DNA of 20,468 bases from an uncultured Bacilli bacterium (GTDB lineage Bacteria > Bacillota_I > Bacilli_A > RF39 > UBA660): NCBI GenBank assembly GCA_947632355.1, contig CANROY010000017.1:1-20468 (forward strand), read 5' to 3'. Each line of letters begins with the position of its first letter. Position 1 is the first letter of the stretch. A program made the translations under genes and the position numbers. The notes under the pieces were generated by a model, which was not told the DNA's origin, did not search any database, and saw only the letters and a program-made list of their open reading frames with translations. Shown piece by piece: positions 15,430-20,468 of the stretch.

Positions 15430-16117
15430 GGGCTTTATAACTTCCTTTCTTATCATCACTTACAACGACACCATTCTCTAAATGGATAACTCGCTTTTTC
15501 ATACGATTTACAATATCACGGTCGTGGGTTGCCATAATAATCGTTGTCCCTGATTCTTTATTAATTTTATCCAAAATAAGAACAATTTCTTTTGAAATAT
15601 CCGGGTCTAAGTTTCCTGTTGGTTCATCACAAATTAATAGTTTTGGTTCATTTACAATTGCACGAGCAATACAAACTCTTTGTTGTTCTCCACCCGATAA
15701 TTGGTTGGGAAAACTACGCATTTTTTCTTTTAAACCAACGCTTTCTAACGCTTTAATTACTTTCGGACGTATTTCGCTATTATTTAGTCCAATACTTTCT
15801 AAAGCAAAAGCAACATTTTCATAAACGGTTAGTTTTGGTAACAATTTAAAATCTTGGAAAACGTTTCCTATTTTTCTTCTTAATTTATAAACTTTTGAAT
15901 TTCTTAATTTTGCAACATTAATGCCCCCAACATAAACACTTCCATTGGTTGGCTTTTCTTCACGATAAAGGAGTTTAATAAATGTCGATTTTCCACTACC
16001 ACTTGCTCCGATAACGAAGACAAACTCTCCCTTTTCAATCGTTAAATTTAAATCTGCAATGGCTGTAACACCATTATTATAAACTTTATAACAATTTTTT
16101 ACCTCTATTAACTTCAC
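15416..16117 (-). CDS. ftsE: cell-division ATP-binding protein FtsE
   Basis: Cytoplasmic ATPase of the FtsEX complex. The 233 residues contain Walker A GASGSGKST (37-45), Q-loop Gln88, signature LSGGEQQR (140-147), Walker B LLICDEPTGNLDP (160-172) and switch His198. NVFQDFKLLP after the Q-loop is typical of FtsE. The start is GTG at 16117, six bases after GAGGTGG. It is first in the three-gene operon ftsE-ftsX-M23 peptidase, with both junctions overlapping. Confidence 0.96.
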   Translation of the reverse strand: MKLIEVKNCYKVYNNGVTAIADLNLTIEKGEFVFVIGASGSGKSTFIKLLYREEKPTNGSVYVGGINVAKLRNSKVYKLRRKIGNVFQDFKLLPKLTVYENVAFALESIGLNNSEIRPKVIKALESVGLKEKMRSFPNQLSGGEQQRVCIARAIVNEPKLLICDEPTGNLDPDISKEIVLILDKINKESGTTIIMATHDRDIVNRMKKRVIHLENGVVVSDDKKGSYKAHESN

Positions 16118-16141
16118 TTATAGCCACCTCATATTATAGTC

Positions 16142-16147
16142 ATTATA
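16142..16147 (-). promoter_or_regulatory. extended -10 promoter for ftsE
   Basis: TATAAT preceded by TGG on the minus strand gives an extended -10. Transcription would begin near 16135 with a leader holding GAGGTGG. A second TATAAT at 16138-16133 is too close to the ribosome-binding site to be useful. Confidence 0.5.
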
Positions 16148-16161
16148 CCATACTTATCTAC

Positions 16162-17067
16162 TTAATTAAATGGTAAATTTCTCCTTAATTTTCCTCCCGT
16201 TACTTCATAACAATCGTTAATAACAAAGAAAGCATCCTTATCAATTTCTAAAACGGTTTCTTTAAAATAATAGTAATCTTTATTCGGAACCACACACATA
16301 AGAACATGTGTTTTTTCTCCGCTATAGCCACCCTTTGCTTCCAAAATCGTAACACCATTTTTTAATTCGTCCATAATAAACGTTTTTACTTTTTCTTCTT
16401 CTTTGGTATAGATTAAAAAAGATTTACTATTCGAAATACCAATTAAAATACGGTCAATTAATACAGTACTTAAATAAAGAATTAGTAAAGAATACACAAA
16501 TTGATTTACACCAAAAACAACAAGACCACCAAGCATAATCAGTAGATTTACAACAAAGATGGCTTTTCCTTCTGACATTTTTCCAAACTTTTTGGCAATC
16601 TTCATTAAGATATCAGATCCACCCGTATTAAATCCTGTTTTATAAATAATGCCATTCGATACTCCATAAAGAAGTCCTGCAATTAAAGCAACAATTAAAG
16701 TACTATCAAAAACAAAATGAGGAACGAGTAAAGTAGCAAGTGGTTTTGTTAGCGTAATAAAAAACGGATATAGAATAGAGCCAACAATACAACGTTTGGC
16801 TTCACCCCACCCTAATAAAAAGTAAGCAAGAATGACTAACACTATACTAGAAGCACCAATAAAGATAGCAGGCTCTAAAGAAAATAGTTTTTGTAAAATA
16901 AGAGCAAGACCACTTGTACCTCCAATGACAAAATTATTAGGGGCTAAAAATAAGTTGTAGTTTAAAGCAAGTAAAACTACTCCAAAAATAAGATATAAAC
17001 TGCGTATATAAAAATTCTTTTTTGTTACGGCTTCTTTAATACTTCTCAAATCAAAATTGATATCCAT
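16162..17067 (-). CDS. YitT family membrane protein (DUF2179)
   Basis: Integral membrane protein of the YitT/DUF161-DUF2179 family; the substrate or function of the family is not settled. The N-terminal two thirds holds five or six hydrophobic helices with family motifs LAPNNFVIGGTSGLALIL and YKTGFNTGGSDIL, each carrying a small-residue GGTSG/GGSD element. The last 80 residues form the soluble DUF2179 domain (GVTILEAKGGYSGEKTHVLMCVV). I chose ATG 17067 (301 residues) because GGTGA lies just upstream and a promoter (17084-17111) would start transcription downstream of the longer start at 17103, which has no ribosome-binding site. An ATG at 17079 is another option. Confidence 0.88.
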   Translation of the reverse strand: MDINFDLRSIKEAVTKKNFYIRSLYLIFGVVLLALNYNLFLAPNNFVIGGTSGLALILQKLFSLEPAIFIGASSIVLVILAYFLLGWGEAKRCIVGSILYPFFITLTKPLATLLVPHFVFDSTLIVALIAGLLYGVSNGIIYKTGFNTGGSDILMKIAKKFGKMSEGKAIFVVNLLIMLGGLVVFGVNQFVYSLLILYLSTVLIDRILIGISNSKSFLIYTKEEEKVKTFIMDELKNGVTILEAKGGYSGEKTHVLMCVVPNKDYYYFKETVLEIDKDAFFVINDCYEVTGGKLRRNLPFN

Positions 17068-17083
17068 ATTTTTCACCATACTC

Positions 17084-17111
17084 ATTGTATCAAAAATTCT
17101 CATAAATTCAA
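17084..17111 (-). promoter_or_regulatory. sigma-A-type promoter for yitT
   Basis: -35 TTGAAT (17111-17106, minus), 16-base spacer, and -10 TACAAT (17089-17084). Its -35 lies within the divergent sporulation-type promoter of gerQ. Confidence 0.45.
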
Positions 17112-17127
17112 AGAGATAACATACAAA
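17100..17127 (+). promoter_or_regulatory. sigma-E-like (mother-cell) promoter for gerQ
   Basis: TCATAAA (17100-17106), a 13-base spacer and CATACAAA (17120-17127) approximate the Bacillus sigma-E elements (-35 ending ATAtt, -10 CATACA-T). The -10 matches seven of eight. B. subtilis gerQ is known to be expressed in the mother cell under sigma-E, so position and gene agree. Confidence 0.45.
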
Positions 17128-17148
17128 TTAGATAGAGGTGATTATTTT

Positions 17149-17523
17149 ATGAACGGTAGTTACTACCAAAATCCAACATTCCCAGGTGCTATGGAAAACA
17201 ATGCATATAAAGGCTATCAAGAAATGACTCCACCAGGAAATTTAAGTTATGACCAAGATTTAGATATGGAACAAAGTTTTATTGAAAATATTCTAAGATT
17301 GAACAAAGGAAAAAGAGTAAATGCTTATGTATCTTACCCGGATTCCGTGGACTGGAGAGACAAAGTTTATAATGGTATTATCGAAGAAGCCGGTAAAGAC
17401 CATTTAATATTAAGTGACCCTGCAACAGGAAAATGGTTTCTAATTCGTATTATTTATTTAAACTATGTAGAATTTGATGAACGTATTAATTATAGCCATT
17501 CGTATTCAGAAAAGACATTTTAA
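17149..17523 (+). CDS. gerQ: spore coat protein GerQ
   Basis: Inner-coat protein needed in Bacillus to localise the cortex-lytic enzyme CwlJ during germination. It has 124 residues. The N-terminal 45 are rich in Pro, Tyr, Asn and Gln, as in coat proteins. The conserved domain (about 46-115) has IENILRLNKGK, NGIIEEAGKDHLILSDP.TGK and IYLNYVEFDE, all hallmarks of GerQ. The ATG follows AGAGGTGAT. It is transcribed alone, diverges from yitT, and ends in a bidirectional terminator. With spo0A it supports a complete sporulation programme. Partner genes such as cwlJ are not in the window. Confidence 0.93.
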   Translation: MNGSYYQNPTFPGAMENNAYKGYQEMTPPGNLSYDQDLDMEQSFIENILRLNKGKRVNAYVSYPDSVDWRDKVYNGIIEEAGKDHLILSDPATGKWFLIRIIYLNYVEFDERINYSHSYSEKTF

Positions 17524-17545
17524 AAGTGAGAAAAATCTCACTTTT
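17522..17545. terminator. bidirectional terminator between gerQ and the 73-aa gene
   Basis: A perfect 10-bp stem (AAAAGTGAGA / TCTCACTTTT) with loop AAAA gives a T-run on either strand. It overlaps the gerQ stop codon and ends 6 bases from the convergent gene. Confidence 0.85.
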
Positions 17546-17551
17546 AATTAT

Positions 17552-17773
17552 TTATCTATGCATTGTTTCTTCTTGGGTTGTATTTTGGATTGCTGCTAAA
17601 AAATCTTGCAATTCTTCTACAGTCTTTTTATTATATTGTTCTTTATAATATTGCCACATGCTAACTTTTTCACTAAGACCGCCTTCTCCTTTTGAAAATT
17701 CTCCTTGAGAATCTAAAGCAATCATTATTTGTTCAATTAATTCTTGCTTTTGTAAATCTAAATTATTTTGCAT
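17552..17773 (-). CDS. small cytoplasmic protein of unknown function, 73 aa
   Basis: I do not recognise this protein. It has no signal peptide or membrane helix. Residues 1-20 and 50-64 look helical, with Gln/Glu/Lys-rich sequence; a Gly/Ser-rich turn (FSKGEGGLSE) lies between, then a WQYYKEQY segment. The gene is credible because a near-consensus promoter (17801-17829) and an excellent AAGGAGG site precede it and a terminator follows its stop. It is probably monocistronic and well expressed. No catalytic motif is visible. Confidence 0.75.
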   Translation of the reverse strand: MQNNLDLQKQELIEQIMIALDSQGEFSKGEGGLSEKVSMWQYYKEQYNKKTVEELQDFLAAIQNTTQEETMHR

Positions 17774-17800
17774 AAACCATTTCCTCCTTACTGGGTATTT

Positions 17801-17829
17801 GTTATATTTGTTTCTTTATTTTTTGTCAA
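17801..17829 (-). promoter_or_regulatory. near-consensus sigma-A promoter for the 73-aa gene
   Basis: -35 TTGACA (17829-17824, minus) is perfect, the spacer is 17 bases, and -10 TATAAC (17806-17801) matches five of six. Transcription would start near 17794, just ahead of AAGGAGG (17789-17783). An AT-only inverted repeat lies immediately upstream. Confidence 0.75.
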
Positions 17830-17852
17830 TAAATACTATTTATTAATACTTT

Positions 17853-18350
17853 TTATAAGTAATAAGAAAAATTTGGTTTTTCATTTCCTAAAATAGTAGG
17901 TTCTCCGTGTCCCGGATAAATCAAAATCTCATCATCATAACTCGATATTTTTTCTAAACTTTTTTGCATATCGAATACACTTCCACCTTCTAAATCCATA
18001 CGACCTATTGTTCCTTTAAAAAGAAAGTCTCCGGTAAACATAATTTTATCTTTTGGAAAATAAAATGTTTTCGAATCTTTCGTATGTCCAGGTGTGTTTA
18101 TGACTTCATAAGAAAATTCTTCTACTTTCTCATTGACTTTTAAATTGTATTTATCTTCAAAATAGGATAGGGCTCCTGTATGGTCAAAATGATTATGCGT
18201 AAGTAGTATTCCTACAACTTCTATATTTTTTAAATGTTCTTCTATTTTATTTGGTTCATCTCCAGGGTCAATTAGTAAGGCTTTATTATTTTTTAGCACA
18301 ATATAGCAATTGGCTTGTAAATATCCTACAGGAATACATTTGATTTGCAT
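17853..18350 (-). CDS. metallo-beta-lactamase-fold hydrolase (glyoxalase II-like, YqgX type)
   Basis: Cytoplasmic zinc hydrolase of the glyoxalase-II-like branch; the substrate is unknown and many members act on thioesters. At 165 residues it is shorter than the usual 200 or so, being compact around the core fold. Metal ligands are complete: His52, His54, Asp56 and His57 in THNHFDHTG, His89 in TPGHT, bridging Asp108 in FTGDFLF, and His148 in YPGHGEPT. The start follows GAGGAGAAAT. It lies upstream of the 73-aa gene, which has its own promoter, and diverges from the LemA-like gene. Confidence 0.93.
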   Translation of the reverse strand: MQIKCIPVGYLQANCYIVLKNNKALLIDPGDEPNKIEEHLKNIEVVGILLTHNHFDHTGALSYFEDKYNLKVNEKVEEFSYEVINTPGHTKDSKTFYFPKDKIMFTGDFLFKGTIGRMDLEGGSVFDMQKSLEKISSYDDEILIYPGHGEPTILGNEKPNFSYYL

Positions 18351-18373
18351 ATTTCTCCTCTTTTCTACTCATT

Positions 18374-18379
18374 AGTATA
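18374..18379 (-). promoter_or_regulatory. extended -10 promoter for the hydrolase gene
   Basis: TATACT preceded by TGT on the minus strand, about 24 bases upstream of the ATG at 18350. No good -35 is seen. It faces away from the promoter at 18401. Confidence 0.4.
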
Positions 18380-18400
18380 ACATTATTTAAAAATTAATGA

Positions 18401-18406
18401 TATAAT
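18401..18406 (+). promoter_or_regulatory. extended -10 promoter for the LemA-like gene
   Basis: TATAAT preceded by TGA (extended -10) on the plus strand, about 20 bases ahead of the ATG at 18427. Transcription would begin near 18413 with AGGTGG in the short leader. Confidence 0.5.
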
Positions 18407-18426
18407 GTGGATAGTAGGTGGTACTG

Positions 18427-18972
18427 ATGGAACTATTAAATATTATTTTAATTTGTGTCATTCTTATTACAATTTTGGCAATTATCTATGTTCTTGATTT
18501 TAATAAAATGCAATATTTAAAAACAAAAATAGAAAAAGCAGAAGGCATTATTGATGAAACATTAAGACAAAGATATGATTTACTCGTTCGAGCTGATAAT
18601 ATTGTAAAAAGTACATTAAAAGATAATAAAGAATATTTTAAAGAGTATATAGAACTTAAAAACCAAAATATTACAAACTTCGATATGGATCGAAAATTAA
18701 AAGAGGCTTTTAGTACTTTAGAAAAGTTTAAAGATGACTATCCGGACCTTGGAAAGAATAAAGAATTAAAAGAAATATTTACAACAATTAAAGAAACCGA
18801 TGAAAAGATAACTGCTATAACAGGTTATTACAATGGCAATACAAATGAATTAAATGCTTGGGTACGTAAATTCCCATCAAATATTGTAGCTAAGTTTCAT
18901 CATTTTGAGGTTAAACCTTTCTTCGATGGTAAGAATATGAATGATAAAATTTATGATGATTTTAAACTATAA
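18427..18972 (+). CDS. LemA-like membrane protein
   Basis: This 181-residue protein has one N-terminal membrane helix (residues 2-23) followed by an extended helical domain. Features shared with the LemA family are RQRYDLLVRADNIVK (usually R..DL...L...V), then YPDLGKNKELKEIFTTI (usually YP.L.....F..L), ITAITGYYNGNTNELN (usually I...R..YN..V..YN) and a closing FP.N..A....F....FF. Several positions diverge, so the match is by pattern and moderate. The role of LemA is not settled. I chose ATG 18427 because AGGTGG lies five bases upstream; an in-frame GTG at 18418 overlaps that site. The gene stands alone and converges on the right-edge FGE-fold gene across a shared terminator. Confidence 0.82.
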   Translation: MELLNIILICVILITILAIIYVLDFNKMQYLKTKIEKAEGIIDETLRQRYDLLVRADNIVKSTLKDNKEYFKEYIELKNQNITNFDMDRKLKEAFSTLEKFKDDYPDLGKNKELKEIFTTIKETDEKITAITGYYNGNTNELNAWVRKFPSNIVAKFHHFEVKPFFDGKNMNDKIYDDFKL

Positions 18973-18981
18973 ATAGATATC

Positions 18982-19017
18982 AAAAGGAAGAAAATTTGAA
19001 GTTATTTTCTTCCTTTT
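18982..19017. terminator. 14-bp-stem bidirectional terminator next to the second FGE-fold gene
   Basis: A perfect 14-bp inverted repeat (AAAAGGAAGAAAAT / ATTTTCTTCCTTTT) with an 8-base loop lies between convergent genes and gives T-runs both ways. Its right arm ends on the stop codon of the FGE-fold gene (19019-19017). Because it lies about 25 bases past a candidate DGR variable region, it could also act as the cruciform that helps retrohoming in known DGRs; termination is the simpler reading. Confidence 0.85.
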
Positions 19018-20468
19018 TATTGTGGTGTTAGAACAATACGGAAGCCATACCAATTGGAAACAGAAACATCACCACCATTGTTGATATGGAAATTAAAGAC
19101 ACCAGCACCTGTACCGGAACCGTGGACGCCACCACGATCGAACCATGTATTAGAAGAATTAATAAAAAATGCCTCATCATTGTACCAAGAACCTATTGTT
19201 CTATTTTGGTTACCATAAGTCATTTGTTTAAATGCCCCCATTTCCCCAGTAGCATCTCCTAATATTCTTCGATTAAATTGTCCTACTGTTTCAGTTATAT
19301 ATAAATCCACATATTTTGTATCTTTGATATCATCTTTAGTTAAACCTGATGACCCTAATTGCATACTTTCTAAACTTGCATCCGTTGCTTTTGTAGCACT
19401 AGTCATTACTCCAGCAACATATTCCCATGATCCTCCACTCATATCATAGATTCCTGTATAATTCCCGGTAGTGCTTGCTACATTGCTTAATTTATTTTTG
19501 TAATTTATTGTGTAAGTTCCATCTTTTCCTAATTCACCAGGATTTTCACATTTATTTTCATCAATATTTGTACTTGTAAATCCAGTAGTTGGTTCTTTTG
19601 TTGCAGCATAGCCTGTAACATAACCACTATTATTATTGATTCTTACACTTTGTATTGAACCATATTTTGAGTGTTGTAAATAGGCAACTGCACCCCACTC
19701 GGTATTCTTCATCATATGACTTACTAATGTTGATTCATAGTTTTTTGCTGTTTTAAATGCGTTCCCTACTGTTATAGACCTCCAACTATATACGTTTGGT
19801 TTGATGATTACTTTTGTTGGCGATTCTTCATTTTTTTGGGCTTCAGTTGTACTCTTTGCACCTTCATATCCGGTTTCAAACTTTCCTACCCACATTCCTT
19901 TTGAGTTTTTAAAGGCTGTAAATGCAGGATGAGTCATCCAATAATCTTCATGACAATTTCCATCCTCTCCACTTGCGTTTGGGGTGGCACATTCTCCTTC
20001 TTTATTATCTTCTGTATTTTTTGTATCAAATTTTATCTCTATTATTTGGGATTTATCTTCTAATTCTTTTCCTTCTTTTTCTACTGTTGTATATGTATTT
20101 CCCATATCAAAGATTTTATATCTATATTTTGGTATCCATACAAAATAACTTTCTATAGCATTTTCTGGTATTTTTTCACCATCTTTGTATTCCTTTGTAT
20201 TATCTACAAGTATGACGGCATTTGCCCATTTCTTATCTTCATAATTATACCATTCTTCTTTGGTGTTGGCTTTGGTTACTGTTCCATTGTCTCCGATAAT
20301 AACTGGTATTAGTTTATCTCCTATTGTTGGTTCTTCTACTACTTCATTTGCTGTTAACATTGATTCCTGTTTACTGCTTGACTCTAATACTGGATCTGCT
20401 CCATGTAAGATTGGTTCTGTATACTCTACTAGATTATTCATGTTTCCTTCTACTACTATCTTACTTAT
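19017..20468 (-). CDS. FGE/C-type-lectin-fold surface protein, second paralog, N-terminus outside the window
   Basis: This 3'-terminal part of a gene runs off the right edge. An ATG at 20441 has no proper ribosome-binding site, and the frame stays open to 20468. The extra residues (KIVVEGN...) align with KTFDVLNG... just after the membrane helix of the paralog at 4431, so the real start with its basic segment and helix lies outside. The body follows the paralog: DPVL, YSYE/NYED-W-NAVILVD, FVWIPKYRYKIFDMGNTYTT, MWVGKFETGY, NTEWGAVAYL, GIYDMSGGSWEY, RRILGDATGEMG, GSWYND, RGG and GFRIVLTPQ. The C-terminus between RGG and FR is unlike the paralog and has the codon pattern expected of a DGR variable region. 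Its function is probably surface display or ligand binding. Whether it also carries a G tract cannot be seen. Confidence 0.85.
   Translation of the reverse strand: MSKIVVEGNMNNLVEYTEPILHGADPVLESSSKQESMLTANEVVEEPTIGDKLIPVIIGDNGTVTKANTKEEWYNYEDKKWANAVILVDNTKEYKDGEKIPENAIESYFVWIPKYRYKIFDMGNTYTTVEKEGKELEDKSQIIEIKFDTKNTEDNKEGECATPNASGEDGNCHEDYWMTHPAFTAFKNSKGMWVGKFETGYEGAKSTTEAQKNEESPTKVIIKPNVYSWRSITVGNAFKTAKNYESTLVSHMMKNTEWGAVAYLQHSKYGSIQSVRINNNSGYVTGYAATKEPTTGFTSTNIDENKCENPGELGKDGTYTINYKNKLSNVASTTGNYTGIYDMSGGSWEYVAGVMTSATKATDASLESMQLGSSGLTKDDIKDTKYVDLYITETVGQFNRRILGDATGEMGAFKQMTYGNQNRTIGSWYNDEAFFINSSNTWFDRGGVHGSGTGAGVFNFHINNGGDVSVSNWYGFRIVLTPQ
19044..19127 (-). other. candidate DGR variable region with NNY codon pattern
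   Basis: Twenty-eight codons between RGG and FRIVLTP. Counting by eye, 26 end in C or T; the exceptions are ACA and TGG. DGR template repeats typically encode runs of AAC/AAT at the codons to be varied. Because only template A residues mutate, the copies become NNC/NNT, which is what is seen (GTC, CAC, GGT, TCC, CAT, ATC, GAT, GTT, TCT). The residue pattern G.GAGVFNF...N resembles known gut Firmicute DGR targets. No template repeat was found within the window. Confidence 0.5.
20052..20153 (-). repeat. near-identical DNA block shared by the two FGE-fold genes (copy 2)
   Basis: Counterpart of 5505-5606, with six mismatches in 102 positions and no gaps. Together with a further similar block around 4825-4895 and 19438-19505 (the DMSG region), it shows that the two genes share close DNA identity in framework parts and lose it toward the C-terminal end. 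Confidence 0.85.

Noticed and set aside
20441..20468. ATG at 20441 as the start of the right-hand FGE-fold gene
   Set aside because: No spaced ribosome-binding site precedes it, the frame is open to the window edge, and the upstream residues align with the paralog just after its membrane helix. The gene is cut by the window.

Overview
The window reads as chromosomal DNA from an AT-rich, low-GC Gram-positive bacterium of the Bacilli/Firmicutes kind, probably an uncultured gut lineage. TGA is used as a stop (clpP, ftsX), so this is the standard bacterial code and not a Mycoplasma code. Shine-Dalgarno sites are strong, and several promoters are close to the sigma-A consensus. Spo0A and the spore-coat protein GerQ both occur, which points to a spore-former.

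Layout. The left third (83-6072) is all on the minus strand. It holds a signal-peptide surface protein with cadherin-like domains, gpmI, a probable cell-wall hydrolase, and a membrane-anchored FGE/C-type-lectin-fold protein. Next comes spo0A (6154-6918), followed at 7038-11596 by a minus-strand operon of nucleoside kinase, gapA, pgk and tpiA, closed by a 13-bp-stem terminator. clpP (plus) and whiA (minus) converge and overlap by 6 bases. At 13289-16117 an ftsE-ftsX-M23 peptidase operon, with overlapping genes, forms a cell-division wall-hydrolase module. yitT (minus) and gerQ (plus) then diverge from overlapping promoters. A 73-aa orphan and a metallo-beta-lactamase-fold hydrolase (both minus) and a LemA-like protein (plus) follow. 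The right edge (19017-20468, minus) is a second FGE-fold protein, a paralog of the one at 4431, cut off at its N-terminus by the window end.

The most interesting signal is the pair of FGE-fold paralogs. The left copy has a good promoter, a strong ribosome-binding site and an ATG at 6072. The reading frame from that ATG crosses a run of ten G residues and stops. Nine or twelve G residues would join it to the full-length protein. This is the arrangement of a slipped-strand ON/OFF phase-variation switch. The C-terminal ends of the two paralogs look like the variable regions of diversity-generating-retroelement (DGR) target proteins: RGG...FRIVLTP framework residues bracket a stretch unlike between the two copies, and in the right-hand copy 26 of 28 codons end in a pyrimidine, as expected if AAY template codons were mutagenised to NNY. 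No reverse transcriptase or template repeat lies in the window. The idea that this is a surface display system combining phase variation with retroelement diversification is therefore a hypothesis to be tested in the surrounding genome.

Regulatory points. A perfect extended 0A box (7027-7037) sits upstream of spo0A. A sigma-E-like promoter precedes gerQ. Hairpin terminators follow spo0A, tpiA and the M23 peptidase gene, with bidirectional ones between gerQ and the 73-aa gene and between the LemA-like gene and the right-edge paralog. I saw no tRNA, rRNA, CRISPR array, insertion sequence or riboswitch. No gene-free stretch exceeds 300 bases; the longest is 4257-4430, which holds a promoter.
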